From CAYSXS01 sp043817345 (GTDB lineage Bacteria; Patescibacteriota; Patescibacteriia; UBA2196): a stretch of DNA of 7,373 nucleotides. Positions within the stretch are counted from its first letter, which is position 1. Each line of letters begins with the position of its first letter. Under the pieces are notes generated by a model. The model had not been told where the DNA came from. It saw nothing but the letters and a program-made list of their open reading frames with translations, and did not search any database. Positions 1-5,658 of this stretch are shown here, in pieces. The stretch spans positions 1-7,373 of the forward strand of contig JBDRGZ010000031.1 in NCBI GenBank assembly GCA_043817345.1, written 5' to 3'. The position numbers were made by a program, and so were the translations under genes.

Positions 1-2
1 CT

Positions 3-98
3 CATAGATATGCTATTACTGCTAGTGCTAACAAACTTACTAAGGTTATTTATCATATTTTAAAGAACAACTGCTCTTTTGATCCTGAATTAGTGTAA
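3..98 (+). CDS. C-terminal end of a probable IS110-family transposase (5' end outside window)
   Basis: An open frame enters from the left edge and stops at TAA (96-98), leaving 31 residues. The tail begins HRYAITASANKLTKVIYHIL and ends in DPELV. A basic helix of the form A-x-KL-x-x-x-IYHxLK close to the stop is what I associate with the extreme C-terminus of IS110/IS116-type (DEDD plus serine) transposases. No catalytic residue lies inside the window, so the family call rests on a short resemblance. The frame converges on uppP and leaves only 38 bases between the two stops. If it is an insertion sequence, its right end must lie in those 38 bases, and I could not define it. A truncated unrelated gene is possible. 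Confidence 0.45.
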   Translation, partial: HRYAITASANKLTKVIYHILKNNCSFDPELV

Positions 99-136
99 AA
101 TTATTTCCAATTAGGATGGATTAAATACATAACTTG

Positions 137-925
137 TCATAATAGTAATAATAAAATAATAATACCTAATACCATTCTGTAAATAACAAAAACTTTAAAA
201 CCTTTAGTTTTAATTAAATGCAATAGAAATTTAATAGCTAATATTCCACTAATTAAACTGGTTAAAAATCCAAAAACTAAAGGCAGTAAATCAGTTTGAA
301 ACATTCCAGTATTTACTGCTTCAACAGTTTTCAGTCCCCCAGCAGCCAATATCAAAGGTAAACCCAAAAGAAAAGAAAAATTAACTGCTGTTTTTTTATC
401 TAATTTAGAAAATAACCCGCTAGTGATTGTAATTCCAGATCTTGAAGTTCCAGGAAATAAAGCAAGAATTTGAGCAAAACCAATAATTAAAGCTTGTTTA
501 ATTTTGATATTATTAATATTTTTAATTTTATTTTGTATTATGTCTGAATATCTTTCAGATAACCATAGGATAAAGCCCCAAAAGATTAAATTAAAAGCTA
601 CTAATTCAACTAATCTAAATTTACTCTCTATAGAATCATTTAAAAAATATCCGGCAATTCCTGCTGGGATAATACCAATTAAAATATATAGCCATGCCTT
701 ATTCTCTACTTTAAACAAACCCAACAAGATTTCTTTAATTTCCTTACGTAAAACATAGATAATAGCTAAAGCTGTAGCTAAATGTAATATTGCATCAAAA
801 CCTAAACCTTGATCTGGTAAGTTAAAGATATTTGGAATTAAAATTAAATGTCCGCTTGATGAAATTGGTAAAAATTCTGTAATACCTTGGATTATGCCCA
901 AGATAATCGCCTGAAAAAAATGCAT
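137..925 (-). CDS. uppP: Undecaprenyl-diphosphatase (BacA/UppP family)
   Basis: This integral membrane enzyme dephosphorylates undecaprenyl diphosphate to the monophosphate. That regenerates the lipid carrier for peptidoglycan and other surface polymers; overexpression of the family gives bacitracin resistance. The 262-aa length is normal. The first family motif spans residues 10-26: Q13 and E17 form the (E/Q)xxxE pair, followed by P20, the serine run S22-S24 and H26. The second motif, PGTSRSG, lies at 158-164 with the catalytic-type R162. Hydrophobic stretches throughout agree with the usual multi-pass fold, ending in a leucine-rich segment. The ATG at 925 is backed by one of the few clear Shine-Dalgarno sequences here. 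It is the last gene of the mreBCD transcript, 96 bases after mreD, and its TGA stop fits the standard code. I see no clear terminator after it. Confidence 0.96.
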   Translation of the reverse strand: MHFFQAIILGIIQGITEFLPISSSGHLILIPNIFNLPDQGLGFDAILHLATALAIIYVLRKEIKEILLGLFKVENKAWLYILIGIIPAGIAGYFLNDSIESKFRLVELVAFNLIFWGFILWLSERYSDIIQNKIKNINNIKIKQALIIGFAQILALFPGTSRSGITITSGLFSKLDKKTAVNFSFLLGLPLILAAGGLKTVEAVNTGMFQTDLLPLVFGFLTSLISGILAIKFLLHLIKTKGFKVFVIYRMVLGIIILLLLL

Positions 926-930
926 ATTTT

Positions 931-938
931 ATCTCCCT
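931..938 (-). promoter_or_regulatory. Shine-Dalgarno sequence of uppP
   Basis: On the - strand AGGGAGAT lies 7-8 bases before the uppP ATG. It is notable because most genes in this window have no such sequence, and because it abuts the palindromic repeat at 938-1015, with which it shares one base. Folding of that repeat could therefore affect ribosome access. Confidence 0.7.
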
Positions 939-1015
939 GTCATCCTGAACTTGTTTCAGGATTTTATGTCCATTTTAGCTTGTTTGTTTTATCCCGAAAT
1001 AAATTCGGGATGACA
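938..1015. repeat. Inverted pair of REP-like palindromic units between mreD and uppP
   Basis: Two 25-base units face each other across a 28-base spacer. The left unit (938-962, + strand) starts TGTCATCCTGAA and ends TTCAGGAT. The right unit (1015-991, read on the - strand) starts TGTCATCCCGAA and ends TTCGGGAT. They agree at 21 of 25 positions, and all four differences are transitions. Each unit is a hairpin: CCTGAA/TTCAGG with a 5-base loop, and ATCCCGAA/TTCGGGAT with a 5-base loop. The outer parts (938-945 with 1008-1015) can also pair to close the whole element. This resembles bacterial REP/BIME elements. A role in terminating or stabilising the mreD-uppP transcript is possible, but there is no T-run. 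Confidence 0.8.
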
Positions 1016-1021
1016 AACTTT

Positions 1022-1531
1022 TTAATCATTATATATGCTTTCAAGCCTTAATCTTTTGGTAAAGAAATTAGCAATAAAGAAAAGAAGGACTGAAACTAAT
1101 AGATTAATTAATGTTTGAATAAGGATGTTAAAAAAAGAAAAACTGTAAAAAGTTTCTAAACCAAACACACCAAATACAATATTTAAGTTCCACATAGTGA
1201 AATAGAAAACTATAATAGCTATTAAACTTAAAGTAATAAACGTACTTAAAGATTTATGTGTTAAAACCCTTTTACTTAAATGAGATAATATTAGATATAT
1301 TAAAGATAAAACTAAAATATAGAAACCAAAAGGAGTAATAGAAAATAGATCAAGTAAAAAACCTAACCCAAAAGTCCATAACAAAGCTGTATAATCATCA
1401 AAGAATAAAATTAGATATACAATAATAATTATCCATAGATTAGTATAAATAGATAAATGTGAAATAAAACCAAAAAGTATAAAAAAGAATAAAAGTAATA
1501 ATATCAAATTAAAAACAGTTTTTTTAAACAT
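1022..1531 (-). CDS. mreD: Rod shape-determining membrane protein MreD
   Basis: MreD is a polytopic inner-membrane component of the elongasome, working with MreB, MreC, RodA and PBP2 in side-wall peptidoglycan synthesis. The 169-residue length is typical. The protein is almost wholly hydrophobic, with segments near residues 7-27, 32-45, 50-65, 68-85, 98-115 and 132-156, and a basic end (KRLRLE). The recognisable family stretch is at 54-69: FGLGFLLDLFSITPFG, with the conserved Gly, Asp61 and Pro-x-Gly. Its ATG follows the mreC stop after two bases (TAAATATG) with no clear Shine-Dalgarno sequence, which suggests translational coupling to mreC. Sequence identity in MreD is usually low, so synteny contributes to the call. 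Confidence 0.93.
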   Translation of the reverse strand: MFKKTVFNLILLLLFFFILFGFISHLSIYTNLWIIIIVYLILFFDDYTALLWTFGLGFLLDLFSITPFGFYILVLSLIYLILSHLSKRVLTHKSLSTFITLSLIAIIVFYFTMWNLNIVFGVFGLETFYSFSFFNILIQTLINLLVSVLLFFIANFFTKRLRLESIYND

Positions 1532-1533
1532 AT

Positions 1534-2343
1534 TTAAGGTAAAATAACATTAACTATTGTAATATTATTTGTATCAGTTGGTTGCCAAATTTTAGCTGTT
1601 TTAAAAAGATCTCTTTCATCTTGGCTTATCTCAGATACTTCTCCTAAAAGTAGCCCAGAAGGTATTGTTTCTTCAATCCCCGAAGTAAAGATAACATCTC
1701 CTATTTTTATCTTCCTATTCTTAGGTATCATTGACAATTCTAAACTAATATTCAACTTACCTTTAAGAATTCCAATAACTGGGTCCTCTCTGTCTTCATT
1801 TAAAATTGTAGCATTAATTTCTGAGTTAGAATCTGTTAATAACAAAACATGAGATATTGTATCAAAAACATTAACTAACTTGCCAACAACTAAACCATCT
1901 TTAATAGTAACAGCTAATCCTTGTTTTAAATTATCTTTTAATCCCCTATTAATAATCAATAAGTTATGGTTTTGATTAATGCCACGACTAATGACCTTAG
2001 CTGGAATAGATTGAATATTTTTTTGTTTTAGGAGGTCTAATTGACTACTTAAGATCTCATTTTGACTTAATATCTCTTCTAATTGTATTACTTTGTTTTC
2101 TAATCTAATTACCTTTTCTTTTAATCCTTCATTTTCTTCAGATAAATTGACAGAACCAGTTACATTTTCTATTGGTTCTGAAACACTTTGTGAAGCTGTA
2201 TATGCCCAATTTAAAGGATAACTAAAACCTTTGGTAATTAAATTTTCCAAAGGTTTTAAAATTCCAATATAGTGAAACAATATTATTAAGATAATAATAA
2301 GGATTAAATAAAATATTTTACTTTTTGGAATTCTTTTTGCCAT
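1534..2343 (-). CDS. mreC: Rod shape-determining protein MreC
   Basis: MreC is a bitopic scaffold that links cytoplasmic MreB/MreD to PBP2 outside the membrane. The layout is standard: a basic N-terminus (MAKRIPKSK), a membrane anchor at about 10-28, a heptad-rich coiled coil at about 68-108, and the beta-rich MreC domain from about 112 to 269. Family landmarks include NRGLKDNLKQGLAV (132-145), a GxVVGK-like turn (150-155), LLTDSNSEINA (168-178) and FTSGIEETIPSGLLLGEV (219-236). At 269 aa it lacks the proline-rich tail of proteobacterial MreC and is closer to Gram-positive lengths. The ATG at 2343 follows a purine-rich GGAGGCGGA stretch; GGAGG itself is 13 bases away, which is long. The gene is separated from mreB by 138 bases of palindromic sequence and nearly overlaps mreD. 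Confidence 0.95.
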   Translation of the reverse strand: MAKRIPKSKIFYLILIIILIILFHYIGILKPLENLITKGFSYPLNWAYTASQSVSEPIENVTGSVNLSEENEGLKEKVIRLENKVIQLEEILSQNEILSSQLDLLKQKNIQSIPAKVISRGINQNHNLLIINRGLKDNLKQGLAVTIKDGLVVGKLVNVFDTISHVLLLTDSNSEINATILNEDREDPVIGILKGKLNISLELSMIPKNRKIKIGDVIFTSGIEETIPSGLLLGEVSEISQDERDLFKTAKIWQPTDTNNITIVNVILP

Positions 2344-2358
2344 AGTAAGTTTTCCGCC

Positions 2359-2390
2359 TCCGCCGTAAACAACTCTAATGCTACGGCGGA
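2359..2390. repeat. GC-rich palindrome in the mreC leader
   Basis: TCCGCCGTA (2359-2367) and TACGGCGGA (2382-2390) form a perfect 9-bp stem with a 14-base loop, starkly GC-rich against its surroundings. In the mreB-mreC transcript the 3' arm overlaps the purine-rich GGAGG (2361-2357) upstream of the mreC ATG, so the folded form could mask it. There is no T-run after it in the direction of transcription, so it is not a standard terminator. It shares its TCCGCC...GGCGGA ends with the element at 7293-7336. Confidence 0.8.
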
Positions 2391-2418
2391 TAAACTTTTT
2401 ATTTTTGTTGTTTATTAG

Positions 2419-2478
2419 AAAAAAAATTTAAATTTACCCACCATAGCACAATGATTGTTAGTTGCGAAGGCGGGTAAA
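2419..2478 (-). terminator. Hairpin plus T-run after mreB: possible partial terminator built on a palindromic repeat
   Basis: Just after the mreB stop, the - strand RNA can pair 2478-2469 (TTTACCCGCC) with 2442-2433 (GGTGGGTAAA). This gives 10 consecutive pairs including one G-U, closing a 26-base loop. The G-U pair exists only in the RNA of this strand. Six bases beyond the stem is a run of eight T (2426-2419). The large loop makes it weaker than a classic intrinsic terminator, and since mreC follows with no obvious promoter, partial readthrough is the likely outcome. It may equally be a mobile palindromic repeat that happens to precede a T-run. Confidence 0.5.
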
Positions 2479-2481
2479 GCA

Positions 2482-3522
2482 CTATTCATCAGTAGTTGGT
2501 ACTAAAACTTCTGACATGCCTTCCATGTTTTCTAATATTATACCTGTTCCGCGCACCACAGCTGTTAAAGGATCATCCAATATTTGAGTAGGTATTTGAG
2601 TTTCTGAAAAAATTAAATTAGTTATGCCACGAAATTGTGCTCCACCACCAGCTAAAACTATTCCTCTTTCATAAATTTCAGATACTAATTCTGGAGGTGT
2701 TGTTTCAACAACTGTTTTAATATTATCAACAACTGTTTTGATAGATTTTGTTATTGCTTCTTTAACATGTGCATCAGAGACTTTAACTACTCTTGGTAAC
2801 CCACTCATTACATCACGACCACGAACTTCCATTTCTAAAGAATCTTCTAGATAAAAAACAGATCCAACTTTGATTTTAATATCTTCCGCAGTAGCTTCAC
2901 CAATGTATAGATTAAATTTATCTCTAACGTATTGAACAATATCTGCATTAAATTCATCACCAGCAATATTTAAAGATTTACATGATACTACACCACTTAA
3001 AGATATCACTGCTATTTCAGTTGTTCCACCACCAATATCTACAACCATGTTTCCAATAGCTTCATTAATTGGCAAACGAGCACCAATGGCTGCGGCCATA
3101 GGCTCTTCAACTAAAAATATTTCTCTAGCTCCAGCAGACAAAGCAGCATCTTCAACAGCTTTTTTTTCAACTTCTGTAATATTTAAAGGAATAGCAATAA
3201 CAACTCTTGGTCTGGGTACAATACTATATGATTCTTTGTGCACTTTATCAATAAAATATTTTAACATCTTTTCTGTTACTTCAAAATCTGAAATGATCCC
3301 ATTAACCAAAGGTTTTGAAACAGCAATGTGGCCAGGCGTTTTACCTATCATTTTTTTAGCATCTTCACCTACTGCTAATACCCTATCTGTTTTTGTATTA
3401 ATAGCCACAACAGATGGTTCATTAATAACTATGCCTTTTCCACGTACATAAACAAGGGTATTGGCTGTTCCAAGATCAATACCTAAATCATGTGAAAATT
3501 TTGCAAATATTTTTTTGAGCAT
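2482..3522 (-). CDS. mreB: Rod shape-determining actin homologue MreB
   Basis: MreB is a cytoplasmic, membrane-associated actin-fold ATPase that polymerises and orients lateral cell-wall synthesis. The 346-aa length is standard. Nucleotide-binding motifs are intact: phosphate 1 GIDLGTANT (14-22), the EEPMAAAIGA segment (139-148) with the presumed catalytic glutamate, phosphate 2 DIGGGTTEIAV (162-172), and the adenosine motif LAGGGAQFRG (290-299). The first ten residues (MLKKIFAKFS) are basic and hydrophobic and may be an amphipathic membrane-binding helix, as in many MreBs. The ATG at 3522 matches the usual family start, but no Shine-Dalgarno sequence precedes it. Its own promoter lies 33-61 bases upstream, making it the first gene of mreB-mreC-mreD-uppP. 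Confidence 0.98.
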   Translation of the reverse strand: MLKKIFAKFSHDLGIDLGTANTLVYVRGKGIVINEPSVVAINTKTDRVLAVGEDAKKMIGKTPGHIAVSKPLVNGIISDFEVTEKMLKYFIDKVHKESYSIVPRPRVVIAIPLNITEVEKKAVEDAALSAGAREIFLVEEPMAAAIGARLPINEAIGNMVVDIGGGTTEIAVISLSGVVSCKSLNIAGDEFNADIVQYVRDKFNLYIGEATAEDIKIKVGSVFYLEDSLEMEVRGRDVMSGLPRVVKVSDAHVKEAITKSIKTVVDNIKTVVETTPPELVSEIYERGIVLAGGGAQFRGITNLIFSETQIPTQILDDPLTAVVRGTGIILENMEGMSEVLVPTTDE

Positions 3523-3554
3523 TTTATTTGAAGAATATTAAATATATCAGCCTT

Positions 3555-3583
3555 ATCTTAACATTTAGATTCTTTTTTGTCCA
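3555..3583 (-). promoter_or_regulatory. Sigma70-type promoter of the mreBCD-uppP operon
   Basis: On the - strand a -35 box TGGACA (3583-3578, 5 of 6 to TTGACA) and a -10 box TAAGAT (3560-3555, 4 of 6) are separated by exactly 17 bases. The expected start near 3548 gives a leader of about 26 bases with no Shine-Dalgarno sequence. It lies just after the glycosyltransferase terminator, as expected for an independent unit. Confidence 0.65.
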
Positions 3584-3597
3584 CTTACAAAAAAACA

Positions 3598-3625
3598 CAA
3601 AAACACCTAATTTTAGGTGTTTTTG
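3598..3625 (-). terminator. Intrinsic terminator of the glycosyltransferase gene
   Basis: ACACCTAA (3603-3610) and TTAGGTGT (3613-3620) form a compact stem flanked by A-runs on one side and T-runs on the other. A U-tract therefore follows the hairpin on either strand. It sits 25 bases beyond the glycosyltransferase stop and just before the mreB promoter, so its job here is to end the - strand transcript from 3650-4852. Confidence 0.85.
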
Positions 3626-3649
3626 AATATTAAAATTAAATAATATTAT

Positions 3650-4852
3650 TTAAGCTTTTTTAAATGCAAGTTGTTTAAAAGATTGTCTTTTAGCTTTATC
3701 TTTAACAACAACACTTCCCATATATACCTTATCAATTCTATCTACAATATCATTCCAATTGTAATATACTTTGACATATTCACGAGCTTTTTTGCCAACT
3801 TGTTTAACAATATTTGAATCATTTAAAAGGATTCTTAATTTATCAGTTAAGTCAGGAATACTTTTGTTTTTAAAAGTAAAACCAACTGAACCTAAATTAG
3901 AATCACCATTAACCAATTCTAAATTTTCCGGAATATCTGAAACTAATGAAGCATTTTGATAACTCATAGCTTCTAAAAGAGAAATAGATAAACCTTCTGC
4001 CATAGACGGTGATACATAGATGTATGCATTAGAAAAAAGTTGTTCTAAAGTTTCACCTCTTTGTCCACCAGTAAAAACAATATCTTTATTACCATTAGTC
4101 ATTTTCTTTAAAAATTCAAAATATGAATCTGTAAATGAAGTTTGACCAACAATAACTAATTTATATTCCTTATATTTTTTATCCTTTTTTAATTCTTTAA
4201 AAGCTTGAATTAAATAATGGATACCTTTATGACGAACTAATCTAGAAACAGCTAAGATATATTTATCTTTCTTTAAATCAAATTTCTTAATTAATTCATC
4301 ATTAGTATTAATCTTTTCAGTAGATACTCCGTTAGGAATAAGTTTAATACTACGGTTATATAATGATAAAAATCTTTTTTGTAATTCTTTAGAAACAGTC
4401 ATTACATCATGAGCTGTCTTTGCAGACATCCATGCACCAACCTTAAGACTAGTACGTGCAAACCAACCCCATTTTTGATGATTCCAGTCATCACTATGAG
4501 CAGTTGCAATAACTTTAATTTTAGGAGCAATTATTCTAGGTAACCAAGACCAAAAAGAAGGTCCTACACCATGAATATGGATAATGTCTACTTTATTCTT
4601 AATGGCATGAAGAATAGAAAAAAGTGTATGAGAAATAGCATCTAAATGTTTAGTGTGGATAGATTTAATACTAATTAAATCAACATTCTCATATTTCTTG
4701 TATTCTGCTGGAGTATAATGAGGACGAGTATACAAAAATACTTTATGGCCTCTATTAGCCATACGTACAGATAACTCTTCTACGTGGGTTTCAATACCAC
4801 CACCAGAGGGATTTAATACCCCTTTTTGACCGATATAAGCGATTTTTAACAT
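3650..4852 (-). CDS. GT4-family glycosyltransferase (GT-B fold)
   Basis: A cytoplasmic, probably membrane-associated retaining glycosyltransferase that moves a sugar from an activated nucleotide donor to an acceptor; neither donor nor acceptor can be read from the sequence. Numbered from the ATG at 4852 (400 aa): the N-terminal Rossmann domain opens MLKIAYIGQKG with the glycine-rich GGGIETHVEEL (17-27), IPNGVS is at 172-177, the second domain begins with VSRLVRHKG near 202-210, and the EX7E motif is E286 to E294 in MAEGLSISLLEAM. The C-terminus is basic. An in-frame TTG at 4891 would add 13 residues, but the ATG places the family's hydrophobic first strand at the N-terminus as usual, so I chose it. 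The gene is a single unit with its own promoter and terminator. Exopolysaccharide or surface-glycan assembly is plausible but unproven. Confidence 0.92.
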   Translation of the reverse strand: MLKIAYIGQKGVLNPSGGGIETHVEELSVRMANRGHKVFLYTRPHYTPAEYKKYENVDLISIKSIHTKHLDAISHTLFSILHAIKNKVDIIHIHGVGPSFWSWLPRIIAPKIKVIATAHSDDWNHQKWGWFARTSLKVGAWMSAKTAHDVMTVSKELQKRFLSLYNRSIKLIPNGVSTEKINTNDELIKKFDLKKDKYILAVSRLVRHKGIHYLIQAFKELKKDKKYKEYKLVIVGQTSFTDSYFEFLKKMTNGNKDIVFTGGQRGETLEQLFSNAYIYVSPSMAEGLSISLLEAMSYQNASLVSDIPENLELVNGDSNLGSVGFTFKNKSIPDLTDKLRILLNDSNIVKQVGKKAREYVKVYYNWNDIVDRIDKVYMGSVVVKDKAKRQSFKQLAFKKA

Positions 4853-4869
4853 ATATTTATGAGTAATTA

Positions 4870-4898
4870 GTAATTTTATATTAAAATACAAAAATTAC
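4870..4898 (-). other. AT-rich hairpin in the glycosyltransferase leader
   Basis: GTAATTTT (4870-4877) and AAAATTAC (4891-4898) are perfect inverted repeats around a 13-base loop, 17 bases upstream of the chosen ATG and inside the predicted 64-base leader. The stem is AT-only apart from one pair, so it is weak, and such repeats arise easily in AT-rich spacers. It overlaps the alternative TTG start at 4891, which would be partly hidden if it folds. Confidence 0.35.
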
Positions 4899-4922
4899 AA
4901 GGTATTTAATGATTAATATCGA

Positions 4923-4951
4923 ATATTATCATAAAACAGCATATATGTCAA
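4923..4951 (-). promoter_or_regulatory. Strong sigma70-type promoter of the glycosyltransferase gene
   Basis: On the - strand a perfect -35 box TTGACA (4951-4946) is followed after 17 bases by TAATAT (4928-4923), preceded by TGA, an extended -10 feature. Transcription should start near 4916, giving a leader of roughly 64 bases. It is the best promoter match in the window. Confidence 0.8.
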
Positions 4952-4957
4952 TTAGAG

Positions 4958-4966
4958 TTATCCACA
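4958..4966 (+). promoter_or_regulatory. Perfect DnaA-box 9-mer
   Basis: TTATCCACA is identical to the high-affinity DnaA box of E. coli oriC. It lies in the AT-rich divergent spacer, 6 bases upstream of the -35 box of the glycosyltransferase promoter. I found no second perfect copy in the window, so this is not a recognisable origin. DnaA-responsive transcription or a titration site is possible, and so is chance. Confidence 0.4.
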
Positions 4967-4986
4967 TAAATTTTAATTTAAAATCA

Positions 4987-5015
4987 TTGATTTTTTAGTC
5001 AAAAAGTAGTTAAAT
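4987..5015 (+). promoter_or_regulatory. Candidate promoter of the 165-aa hypothetical gene
   Basis: TTGATT (4987-4992) and TTAAAT (5010-5015) are separated by 17 bases, each matching consensus at 4 of 6. In such AT-rich sequence other pairs are nearly as good. A start near 5022 would leave a leader of about 15 bases with no Shine-Dalgarno sequence. Confidence 0.3.
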
Positions 5016-5036
5016 TAAAATATATAGTAAAAATAT

Positions 5037-5534
5037 ATGAAGAACAATAATCAAATTACTTTTTTTGAAAAAGGTCTTAATGTAGAGCCAACTGAAAAAG
5101 AGAAAAAACAAATAGAGCTTTTACATAAGTATATAGAAAAGAACCCTAAAACAAATATTTGGCAATGTTATTTTGAATTAAAAAACGGTTTAAATCAAGT
5201 TAAGCAGGTTGTTGTCAGGTGTCCTGAAAAAAAGGATATAGAAATTATTGTTCCAAGATTAGAGTTATTTCAAAAATATTTTGATATAGGTGAATTTAAA
5301 AAAATCGTTAAGGAGGTCAAATCTAATTGGGATAAAAATAAAAAACCAGAGGATCCTCCTGATTGGCTTAATAGGATTCCTTTTTCAACAGATGTAGGTT
5401 TAGAAGATTCTGGTGATTTATTAATTAAGAAAAAAACAGAAAATATAAAGTATAGTGAAATGGTGGAACATTGTATGCATTGTGGTAAAAAGCATTTACC
5501 AGGAGAATGTGATCTTGACAAAGATTTGGACTAA
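5037..5534 (+). CDS. Hypothetical protein with C-terminal Cys/His cluster
   Basis: I do not recognise this 165-aa protein. It is soluble in appearance, highly charged, and has no signal peptide or membrane segment. Residues 15-50 and 75-105 look mainly helical and rich in Lys/Glu; a central strand-like stretch (KQVVVRCPEKKDIEIIVPRL) separates them. A linker with KKPEDPPDW follows. The tail holds C146-x2-C149-x3-H153-x4-C158, close to a zinc knuckle (which has x4 before His) and preceded by H145, then an acidic end (DLDKDLD). Metal binding is an inference. The gene stands alone: divergent from the glycosyltransferase, with a strong terminator 36 bases after its TAA. Base composition matches its neighbours. 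The ATG at 5037 lacks a Shine-Dalgarno sequence, but no other methionine codon lies near the start of the frame. Confidence 0.85.
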   Translation: MKNNNQITFFEKGLNVEPTEKEKKQIELLHKYIEKNPKTNIWQCYFELKNGLNQVKQVVVRCPEKKDIEIIVPRLELFQKYFDIGEFKKIVKEVKSNWDKNKKPEDPPDWLNRIPFSTDVGLEDSGDLLIKKKTENIKYSEMVEHCMHCGKKHLPGECDLDKDLD

Positions 5535-5570
5535 AACAATCAAACTTTATTATTTTAAATAATTAGAAAT

Positions 5571-5600
5571 AGACCTATCATAGGTCTTTTCTTTTTGTTT
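5571..5600 (+). terminator. Intrinsic terminator after the 165-aa gene
   Basis: AGACCTA (5571-5577), loop TCA, TAGGTCT (5581-5587), followed by TTTCTTTTTGTTT. This is a compact perfect stem with a T-rich tail for + strand transcripts. On the - strand the sequence after the stem is only moderately T-rich, so it may also, less efficiently, stop transcripts arriving from rarA and its downstream partner. Confidence 0.88.
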
Positions 5601-5658
5601 ATTAAAATATGTAACCATATTATCTGCGTTCATTCGAAAATAAAAATTCATTTTTATT

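Noticed and set aside
137..139. Recoding of TGA as glycine (code 25, as in some CPR groups)
   Set aside because: uppP ends at this TGA at the normal family length, and the identified proteins need no internal TGA to stay in frame.
504..758. 84-codon + strand frame inside uppP
   Set aside because: Antisense shadow of an intact, well-recognised gene, with no independent support.
3047..3451. 134-codon + strand frame antisense to mreB
   Set aside because: It lies wholly within mreB, whose motifs are complete. Its residues are the antisense shadow of conserved mreB codons, and it has no promoter or ribosome site.
4892..5036. Replication origin in the AT-rich divergent spacer
   Set aside because: Only one DnaA box is present, with no box cluster and no dnaA, dnaN, gidA or similar neighbour.
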